Of a stretch of DNA of 15,550 nucleotides, positions 1-9,900 are shown one piece after another. The position numbers and the translations under genes are program-made. Each line of letters opens with the position of its first letter. The stretch's first letter is position 1. This stretch comes from Isohypsibius dastychi (Eukaryota > Tardigrada > Eutardigrada > Parachela > Isohypsibiidae), in contig JAQIWT010000753.1 of assembly GCA_034696485.1 (NCBI GenBank), positions 1 to 15,550 on the forward strand, given 5' to 3'. The notes beneath the pieces were generated by a model. That model was not told the origin of the DNA, did no database searches, and saw only the letters and a list, made by a program, of their open reading frames with translations.

Positions 1-3000
1 CTGACTTTCAACTCCATAATATATCCGGAGCCGAATTTATTTTTCAGATGCTGAGACGAGCCGACGCAGCGAAGTTCCCCTTTGACAATGATGCCAATTC
101 TGTCGGCGAGAGCGTCTGCTTCTTCCATTGAGTGCGTGGTCAGAATCGCACCACGCTCACCGGTAAAAGACTGCGATATCATGTCCCAGAGGTACCTCTT
201 GCTTTGTGGATCCATGCCGGTTGACGGCTCGTCGAGAAGCACCAGAGGGGGATTGCCGATCATACTTATCACAAAGGTCAACTGCAATAAATTTTCATCA
301 AACAATGTGAGTATTTTATGAACCTTTTTTTTCATTTCTAAACACTTTAAATATTTTTACAAGTACTCCGTGTTCATGCCTTTCAGAATATTTCACCTTT
401 CGTTTTGTACCGCCGCTCAAAGCAGAAGCTCTTTTGTCAAGATGTTCGGTGATATTCAAACCGCTTGTAAACCTAGAAACCACATTCGATTAACATAAGT
501 TACAAAATAATAGGCAATTGATATCACTCACGTTTCAATCGCTTCCCCCCGGCGGACTGTTGGAAGATCGTTCAATACGCCAAATAATTCCAGATGCTCC
601 CGCAAAGTCAGATCTTCCCAGATTGTATCAGTCTGCGGGCAAGAACCCATGGTCTGTAATGCTTCGATGGTCTCTGATTGCATGTTGTATCCGTTCACAA
701 AAATATCGCCAGCACTCGGGGTCAGCTACATGGACAAAAACAACGTGATCAGCTTCAAATTTTTACTTTCTGTTTATTTTTCAGATTAAGGAGAAGCAAA
801 ATTACCTCTCCAGTAATCATCGATAATGTGGTTGTTTTACCGGCTCCGTTGGGTCCTGCAAATATACTGGTCTCAAACCAAGTCAAGCAACTACATGAGA
901 AAAGAATAGCAACTTACCCAGCAAACCAAATATCTCTCCTTTCGGGAAGACCATCGAAACATTTTTGACAGCTGTTTTTGTTTCGATTTTGTGACGTCGA
1001 CCAGTGAGCCTTAGCCATAAATTGGAAAACCACCCGCCGTCGAAGTTTTTCCACAACCCACGGATCAAAATCGCGTACTATAACGGAATTATTTTCGGTA
1101 TAGGATCCTGGAATTAGTGTCACCGATACTCACCGTGCTGCCAGCTATCGGATTGACTCCTCTTACAACATCCCGCTCTTTCATGACATCATCGTCCTCC
1201 TTTTCAACAGGAACGACTTGCACAAAACTGGTTTCTTTTTTCGCTTTTGTATGAAAGCCGAAGAATTGCAGCCAGCTTTGATTGAAAAATCGCGATTCCA
1301 AGTAGACTATCAACAGTATCAGTAAGGGAATCTGAACAGCATGCTACAAAAGACACAAAACTATAACCGAAGTTCCACATTTTAGAATTTAACCCACCGC
1401 AACATAAATGATGGCAATATTCGAATCCCAGTCGAAATAGCTGACCGTTTCTCGACCCGGAATAAGTGCAGCAATGGTGTTATTCAGGCTAACCTCCTGG
1501 ACATATATCATAGCTCCATAAAATCCATAGAAAGGGAACATAAACGCAAAAAGATAATGTAGAACTTTCGTCGCAACCCGGTAAGCGAACGCGTTCAGAA
1601 GCATCACTACCATGTAGAGAAGAAATCCAAGCTGAAAATAAAATCATTATTACCAAAGTTATTCACATTTTACACAAGCATTCAATTTTATTTTCGATAA
1701 AATTTTATTATAAATCAATTAATTTCCAATTTAAAAATCATAACCAGAACTCATCAGACAATAATGCCATAGTGGATTTCGCCAGTAATAATTTTGGGAA
1801 GCTACTTACGATAGCCAATGGGAAAGGCAGTCCAAGTGCAGCAGTTTCTGCTTTAGTGAACAAAAACGATGCGCAATAACAAAATAAAACCATAGCCGGT
1901 CCGTGCAGTGCAAATAATAAAACAATACATCCAATTGCATCGGTAATTGCCGTCACACCAAATGCATATAGAAGGGCAATGATCATAGCGAAAGACGCCG
2001 AAAACTGGAGAAAATGCACAGCAAACGCGCTGCCCCAATAGATCTTCATTGAACATCCGGTCATCCTGATCTGACTGCGAATCTTCAGCTGCCGATCGCG
2101 ACAAACATCCATTCCATAAATACCGGGTATCATCGAGATAGCCATGCTTATCAACATTGATCCGAACATGAAATTGGCCATTGCAAATGGGGAAGTCGTG
2201 TTGGACGGAAGTGGGTGATTCGCTACGCGAAACGTTTCGTTCGAACCACTCAGCATTTGATAAAGAGCACTGAGAACCATGTTCGTCATAAATGGGATCG
2301 CGTGGCTAGCTGAAGCATTGTAGACAAGACTGACGGCGAATCCCTGACAAAAAATGGATTATAACATGGAAATCACTTACGAGATGCGGTCATACCTTGA
2401 CCGATGAATTGTCAACTTGGATTCCGGCATAATGCGGTGTTGCATTGAGCAGATTCAAATATGGCTGCTCTTCGAAAGAATTTCCCATTTTGGTCATCGT
2501 CGAAATAAAAGTATCGATCGATGAACCTACAGAAAAAATACGGGATTATTTTTAATTTTGTGTCTTCATATTTTGTATTTCTTAATTTTTCTATCAGAAT
2601 GTCTTCACGTTTTTTTATTCTATTTTATTATCTTAGTTTTTCCATATTTCGTTTTTTAATTTTCTACTTTGTTTTTGATTAAATTTTTCTTTTGCTTCGT
2701 TTTTTCTATTGAATATCAAAATACAAAATTGAGATTATTTCTTACCGCTATCGTTCTGATAAAATAACTTCGCGTTCGTAGCGGCAAAATCCGAATCAAG
2801 CGCGTCGATTTGCAATGATTCCGTCCCAAACAACTGCGACATCCAATCACTAGCCAACTTGGACAGCACTCCATTCATAACAAGTAACAAAAACGGGATG
2901 AAAAACTGGAAGATGAAAGACAGCTTCGACCGGAACAACAACAATGTCCGGACTTTAAATAACGCCCAGAATTTCGCCAAACCCGAAACAGATCCCTTTT

Positions 3001-6000
3001 CCGGCTGGGCAAACGTTATCGAAGGTAACCTGGAATAAGTCCGCGCTTTTTCCACGACAGTTTTTTTCCCGAGCGCTTCCAGTTTGGTTTCATTCGAGTC
3101 ATCTTCGGCAAGTCGAAGGAAGATTTCTTCCATAGTAGTCAGAGACACTCCATAACTGTCAATTTTCAATTCTTCCAACCGTTCATCAAGGTCACTAAAC
3201 AATTTCGGGAACAACGGCAACGCGGATTTCGGTAAAACATAACAGAGTTCTCCGGCATGTGACCGGATCTTCTCGGCTTCCGGTATCGAGCTCGTGATAA
3301 GCTGCGTAATCCGGGAATCTTCCACGTCTTTTTTAACAGCCATAGTCAAATGATATCCCAGACCGAACCTGTTTTTCAAAAACAGCGACGACCCTGCGCA
3401 TCTCAGTGATCCCTTCTGAATTATCAACTTCCGGTCCGCGAAAACATCAGCTTCTTGCATGGACTGAGTTGTGATGATGATTGACCGTCCTTTCCGGAAA
3501 CCGCGAACCATGTCCCACAAAAACCGCCGGGAATACGGATCAACACCGGAAGTCGGTTCGTCAAGAATCAAAATCTTCGGGTTTCCAACAACAGCAATCG
3601 CAATTGAAAGCCTTCGCTTCTGTCCACCAGACAGACTTTGTGCTTGAACATCAGCATGTGTGCGCAATCCGATTTCATCCACAATTCGTTCAAACTCCAT
3701 TTTCGCGGCTTTGTCACTAAAACCCTTGAGTCTAGCGTAGAACTCGATATGTTCTCTCACGGTGAACGTGTCGAACAGAACGTCATGTTGCGGACATATG
3801 CCAATCATGGTTCTCGCTTCCTTCAGTTGATCGGGGTCTGTGATATCTTTTCCGTAGACAAAAGCGTTGCCGGAAGTTGGCGCCATCATCCCGGTCAACA
3901 TGTTGATCAAAGTGGTTTTTCCAGCTCCATTGTGACCGAGTATTCCAAGGATTTCATCTTCATATACTTCATACGTGAATCCTTTCACAGCGACCGTTTC
4001 AGTTTTCCCGCTAAAAACTTTCCGCAAATTGTTTATGGCGATGGCGGCGTGCGCTCGGATTTCTTCGGAAACGGGCTCAATATCCCCGCCTTCAAAAAGA
4101 TGGGTCATGCTGGCGCTGTGAGAAGGAAGTGGACCGTTCGATGAAATCCAGTAAGAAGGCATCAAGAAAAACCAGGGTCGCTGTCTTGGGGCATCATCAC
4201 CTGGAATGATTTACATTTTTATTCAATACACTCAGCACTATTCTCATTACATTCCATAAACATCCAGATGGATACTCACTAGGAAAAACATTCTCGAAAT
4301 AAATTGCGAGCAGAGAATAGACCACGGTATCGACCGCAAGCATGAGGATAGCATGCCCAAACGAGAAACCAGAATCGGACCAAGCGTTTCCGAAACCGAT
4401 GCCATATCCGGCGGATTCTGCTTTGGCGACCTGGAAACAAATGTTTACTCAATAAAGCAGAACATAAACAAATAGAATGTCATACCCGTGTCATCGACAT
4501 GAAGAATGCGGTTGGAGAAATAATAGCCAACCCCCAGCGACCGGCATCTGTCATATTCGGCACAAACGTTTCGACAAGGTAGAGGAATCCAAAGACCTGA
4601 GTCAAAGCATAGGTCACCAATCCAGCGATCAACGGACGGCGGAAGAAGGGTGTTATACCTGAATGAAAATAAAATATATTCAACAAGTTGATTCAAAAAG
4701 AATTCTCTGAAACTCACAAAATCCAAGCGCAATCATACTGGCTCCATACAGAATACAATCGATCAACAGAAGCGCGAAGTTGCTTTTCGGCCAGATTCCC
4801 AATACTTTAGCGAGGGATAACGCGATCAGCGAAACAATAAGCATGATCATTCCATACAATAAAATCCAGCTCAACCAATAAACAGCAGGTCGCAATCCCA
4901 TAATTTTCATGCTTTCTATATGTTTCTTTTCCTAAATAAACAAATATAAATAAATAAACAAAATAAAATAATAAATAAATAACAATAAATAATAATAAGT
5001 AAAAATAAATATAAATATAACCAAATATGAATATAACCTTTTCGGTGACGACAAATATAACCAGAAAGACAACGTAGAATGCGAGAAGATTAGCCAGCTG
5101 ATTTGCCGGCATAGTCGCTGTAAAATCTCCACCTAAATTATTTTCAATAGACGGCTCCGGCATCATTTTCGTCGAAAATATGACAGGATCAATTGAGATG
5201 TCTTTTAGCTACAAGAAATAATAACATATCATATTCGCATTTTTAATCAAATCCAGAAAGAGTGCCTGACTTACCCGCATGTAAGCTATCGAAATAACGT
5301 TCTGAAGACCCGAAAATCCGTCGGATGCATACGAATTCGTCGTACAATATTGCGGAAGTGAAGGCTCACTTGTGTTCTTTTTTAAAGGTCGGCACATATC
5401 TAAAATAAACAATACAATATGACGGAATGATCTTTGTATAAACAGACTCTCTCTCTATCTACCGTTCGCTCGAAAATACGGCCTCGATGTTGGTGGTCCC
5501 ATTATATTCGGATATCGCAAGGAATAATCCAGGGTTTCGAAACTGGGATCCTTGAAAATCAAAGCCGCACCAATCGGTAATTTTGAAGAAGAGCTGTTCA
5601 GCCAAGCTTGTTCAAGTGCAAATTCTGACTCGAAAGGTATTGGAAAAATTTGTACGGAGCCGTTCATCTGGTTCCAGAGCACACTCATTTCCGCCAGGAA
5701 GGCGGAAGTCTGATTATTTTCCGGAGCGTACGCGAGTGGATAAAATGCGATCGGACTCAATGGTGTTTTTATCCCAGGATATGAGAAGGGAACGTCTAGG
5801 AATTCCGGAATCGACGGATAGTCTGTGTTTAGCGTCTTCGAAATTACCCCCAACATGATGAATTGTAGGAGAAATAATCCTGGTATGAGAAGCTCCTGTT
5901 CACAAAAAAAGCATCAAGAACTCCATATGATAAATTTCAGATTCTGTGCATTTTAGCTGTCATTTTTGCAAAGCTGGATTTCACAAAAACGGTCTCAAAA

Positions 6001-6138
6001 TTCATTCATGAAAGAAATCCTCACCGCCACAGTCAGCTTGATTGATTTCCGTTTGAGGAGGAGATTCCTTCTCAGCATGGTGATCAGCTGGCCGAAAAAG
6101 GTGGACTGTGGTCGTTGGTAGTCCTCGGCTTTTTCCAT
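1..6138 (-). CDS. ABCA-subfamily full-size ABC transporter (ABT/CED-7-like), 3' end beyond window
   Basis: Probable lipid transporter of the ABCA subfamily. Exons on the minus strand: 6138-6025, 5895-5463, 5399-5275, 5208-5038, 4931-4718, 4658-4486, 4430-4280, 4200-2746, 2526-2396, 2343-1810, 1631-1398, 1343-1134, 1077-918, 855-806, 725-532, 472-397, 281-1. Every junction keeps frame, giving about 1,568 residues. The start is fixed by an in-frame TGA four codons upstream (6148-6150). Order: N-terminal helix (about residues 39-60); glycosylatable extracellular loop; six-helix region with the ABCA-typical EKKHIESMKIMGL segment (about 282); NBD1 with Walker A GHNGAGKTT (549-557), PQHD (597), LSGGQKRR (650) and LDEP (673); ABCA-type SYGVSLTTMEEIF; second membrane domain (exons 8-12); NBD2 with GPNGAGKTT (1369), LSGGTKRK (1468), LLDEPSTGMDP (1490) and His1525. 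About 100 or more C-terminal residues are probably missing beyond the left edge. NBD1 has Gln706 where the H-loop His is expected. Orthology to a particular abt gene or ced-7 cannot be judged here. Confidence 0.95.
4934..5036. repeat. Low-complexity A/T tract with repeated AAATA units in transporter intron 4
   Basis: The plus strand is almost only A and T, built of short units such as AAATA and AATAA. It fills most of the 106-nt intron between exons 4 and 5 of the ABC transporter. It looks like simple-sequence expansion and no function is visible. Confidence 0.75.
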
Positions 6139-6948
6139 GGTGGAGGGTCAGAACCGTATATTTTCCCGCAATATTCAATTACGATGAATTTCAAAATGCA
6201 AGAAAACAGCCTGAGCCAGATTTAGTTGTCACAATTAAGCACTGATGAAGGACAAGCTTCGGCCCGACGCGTCAAGTCGTTATCAGTCATCTTCTGTGGA
6301 CTCCCACAAGCGCTCCTTTGTTTGTTGTCGAATAATACATGTAAATGATAAGTTCCTGCAGTCAGCATGCATTCCATCAAATTTGCCACGAGGTCCGTAA
6401 TTCATGTCATATATTCCGATAAAGCCACGATATCTGCGATTTTCGCGATTTGATTACAAATATCGAAAGTCCACAAGAGCTGCCTGGCCCTGGAATCCGA
6501 CCTGTTGTCGACAATTTGCGAATACACAGATTCATGGAGCGTATCACAATAACACATGGATGTCCCAGTCCCGAAAACAGGCGATCTCGCCAAAAAGTTA
6601 GCATTCACGATGGAATGTAACAAAAATGTTCAAAAAAGGACAACAAACGCAAAAGGACGACTGCCGCGCCACCTAGAACTGTATGTTTAAAAGCGCCACC
6701 TTCCTTTTTGTACTAGATCTTATTTTCTCCGTAACGTTTATTTTTGTTATTCAGCAGAGCTGCAAATTTGATTATACAATAATCAATCAAGTTCGGCTTT
6801 TCAAGCCAAAGACTCAACAGGAAACCAAACCGAAAAACCAGCAGCTAATCAACAGAGGAAATAAACCGATAATTAAACAGTCATTCGCCGAACTCAATTC
6901 TGATGAAAGCACCGATTTGTACAACATGAAATTGCAAGGAATGCCACT
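6139..6948. other. Intergenic region between ZP gene A (3' end) and the ABC transporter (5' end)
   Basis: About 0.8 kb. It should hold the 3' UTR of gene A and the promoter and 5' UTR of the transporter. Several overlapping open frames at 6402-6623 on both strands show no domain or codon pattern I recognise. The transporter start has the context CTCCACCATGG. The rightmost part contains an exon-like plus-strand segment, listed separately. Confidence 0.6.
6737..6742 (-). terminator. Candidate polyadenylation signal AATAAA for ZP gene A
   Basis: Reverse complement AATAAA, about 207 nt past the stop codon at 6949-6951. It is the canonical hexamer at a plausible distance for a nematode 3' UTR. 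The site is AT-rich, so the hexamer alone is weak evidence. Confidence 0.35.
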
Positions 6949-6955
6949 TTACATC
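6755..6955 (+). other. Exon-like plus-strand segment, possible small or partial gene
   Basis: This 201-nt stretch (67 codons) is fully open in one frame. It is preceded by a nematode-like acceptor (TTTTTGTTATTCAG) and followed by a donor (GTATGT), phase 0 at both ends. The peptide is polar, with Lys/Gln-rich runs such as KPKTQQETKPKNQQ. The same frame reads back to an ATG at 6683 through a hydrophobic stretch, but that part is the T-rich acceptor tract. Its right end overlaps the stop region of gene A on the other strand. No partner exon was found. It may be a chance open frame in the gene A 3' UTR. Confidence 0.22.
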
Positions 6956-9900
6956 GTATGTTTAATATATTCCATATCGAGCGCTTTATGCTTATTGGAA
7001 ACTCGGTCCAGAGTTCTCAGCCGCAAACATAATATCAGCGATGTCAGCGTTGTCAGAATGAGGAGCGCAACCAGGACAACGATTCCAGCCACGAATCCAG
7101 GTGATGATATGCAGACGTTATCCTGACCAATATGTTGAGCAGAAGAATAAACGACGGTGTTGTTCTTATTGGTATCAAAAAATGAAAGGTCACCGGGAGA
7201 AACAACTCGGATGGTCCGTTTGATACCGACATTCTGCTGAATTTCACTGTTGGTGTCACGTTTTCGCCTTCGGTAAGCACTTTCTTCATCATCTCCAGCA
7301 GAACCGGCCTTCTTCTCTTTGAGACGTCGTTTGATGGCTGCTTTTGACGTCGCGGAGGACTTTGTGGTTAGGTCTTCTTCTTCTTCTTCCTCGTCTAGCC
7401 CAAGTTTTTTATATTGTGATGCTGTAAGATAATTATACTTTTTAGCAACATGATTTTTTTGAAGCATTTAGGTTCTACCTGCTGATTTTGCGGTTGGTGC
7501 ACTGGTGGCAACTTTGACGATCATCTTGCCTCCTTTGAGAGAGCTGAGAACTTTACTGTCGACGGATTCCATGTTGGCGTCGACCCCTGATTTTGAGGAA
7601 CTCGATGCCGAAGATGAAATGGAAGCTGATTTGCCGGATGCACTGCTTGATGAGGATTCCTCGTTTGCGGATGACTGGTCAACCTTGCGGCTCCTGCAAA
7701 ATTTCACCAGGTGTGATTATTATAGAAATACCGATTCTGCATTACTAAAATTAAAATTTCGCCACTTTCGATTAATTGAAAAAGTCACCAAGTAATCGAA
7801 TGTTAATATACTTACTTTTTAAGTATAATTAGTTCATTTAAATGGATATAAATGTAAAATAATATAAATAAAACTTTTATATTGGAGTTTATGAATATGA
7901 ATCGACGTAGCTATTTGAATTTTAATGATCCAATAAAGTTGTTGTTAAAGAATGTTGATTATTTTAGTGTTGAACTTACTGTCCTCTTGAACCTCCGCCG
8001 AACGAAAGACCGGATGAAACAACTGACATTTGTCCACTTTTCTTCGCCAAAATCGCTGCAGCTTCTCCGCCCATCTTGTTATAGCACTGTTTTGCGCATC
8101 CGAATTTACAAATCTCGACACTGCATTCCAAATGAACATCAACTGAGTCTGGGAACTTGAAGGCTTGGAAATAAGCGTAAGACACCACACTGGCCTGATC
8201 TCCATAATTGGTGACCTTTGCAATATCCGACATAATTTTTGGACGAGTCACACATCCATATTCATCCACCAGCTGGATTGCTGGTCTTGCGCCATCACTG
8301 GCAAAACAGTTGATCACTCGCATATCGAACTTTTTTGTCTGATCTTGGATTCCGATCGCCAGAGTTAGATATTCTCCGATTCGCACAATGCCGTTGACTT
8401 CCGGTGCATATGGCCCTTTCCCTATAATATGGCAACCCGGTGAGTAAACAGATATAAATTATGATGACAAATCTGCGTTATTTAAACAAACAAAAACAGA
8501 ATAAAAAAATCTAGGTGCAAGAGTTTTTGATTGAACAGGTTCCGGGAATCGCACCTTGCTGAACCGTCATCCAGACCCCAACATTGTCTCCAGCAAAAGT
8601 GGCTGGCACGACTTCCAAAGAATCGACTTGAAACGGTTTGTAAGTAACGGTTTTGTGGTAGTTATCATGCCATTCACAACGGAGAGCTTTAGCGACGTCC
8701 CAAACTGAAAAACAAAGTGACTGTTAGCCACAACGTGAAGTACATTTCAAATACGGTTTAGCTCACCTTCTTGAATATTCGCGTCAAACTGGATGATGAT
8801 GATGTTCTCAAAGAATCTGCTACTTCCACCGGTCTTGTCTTCTCCGAATGGTTCGTTAGTTTTCGATAAACTGGAGTCGGACTGGAGGTCATCAGTGTTG
8901 TCGGACGATTGGAATGTTTGCTGGCTGGAAGAACCTTTTCCGGGGAATGAAGATGCGACGCCGGATTGAGATTTTGCACTGGCTGATGATTCAACCGAGC
9001 CACCGCTTTGGTGGAATTTCGTTCCTTGGTTGGTTTTTGAGAAGGCAGATGGTGCTTGTTGGGCCTGATTGGCATTTATATTACTTCCGCTACCGTCCCA
9101 CGCCCCACCACTTTGATGCTGACCATTTCCGCCCCCAACACCACCGGCATATTGCTGCTGCGGTATCTGTTTAAAGATAACAGATAAGATCAAAATTGAT
9201 ATCGTTGGAATAGTGACATTTTATCACATTGGTCAGTTTTATTATTTTAACAGTTTAGTTTTCCAAATTTCACCTACATGATTTTCAAAAGTCTTGAACA
9301 GTTTTTACCGGAAAATCCCCTGCTGTAGTATTTGATATTCACATCATTTTTTAATAAATTTCGTTATAGTTAAAACTTGCGAGTCACCTGTTGATTCCCG
9401 CCATAATTTTGGTTCCCTTGCTGGGGCGCGCCCCCACCATATGATCCCTGGTTAGGCTGCCATGACTGTTGCTGTCCACCTCCATATGGATCCCCCATCG
9501 GTCCACCACCCATACCCATTCCTCCGGAGTAATCCATATTCTGCATTGCCGGCGCATATGGGTCGCCACCTTGTGGGAATTCAGGTCCTCCGAATCCACC
9601 CATGCCTCCCATACCCATTCCGCCACCGAACAATGATCGACCTTCGGCTGTCGCATTGACTACTTTCCCAGCTTCCCGCCGAGTACGATTGACCGTCACC
9701 AAATCATCGTCGGCGCTTCTGAGGAACCCGTCAGATCGGCGAGCTCCAGTTGAGCTAACGCCTGAACCGCCTGCTGTTGTTCCGCTGCAAAGACAGTTAG
9801 TTAATCAGAATTGTGTTTAAAAATAATTCCATGTTGTCTCATACCATGCACTATATGCGATTGTGAATTCATATGAGTATTTTGATGGATTAGCTTTGAC

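Noticed and set aside
914-1123. Frame reading SVIVRDFDPWVVEKLRR, considered as the NBD2 entry
   Set aside because: It needs a frame shift to reach the Walker A exon. The phase-0 acceptor at 1078 gives YAILIRGLWKNF leading straight into NBD2 without one.
3638-4144. 168-codon plus-strand open frame
   Set aside because: It lies wholly opposite the NBD1 exon of the ABC transporter, which has all expected motifs on the minus strand. It is a shadow frame.
5209-5412. Start codon MFILDMCRP as an alternative transporter N-terminus
   Set aside because: The ATG-like start is inside the acceptor tract of exon 3, whose phase fits the upstream exons and a well-supported start at 6138.
6402-6623. Overlapping open frames on both strands between gene A and the transporter
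   Set aside because: No frame shows a domain or matched splice signals; open frames in several phases at once suggest stop-poor composition.
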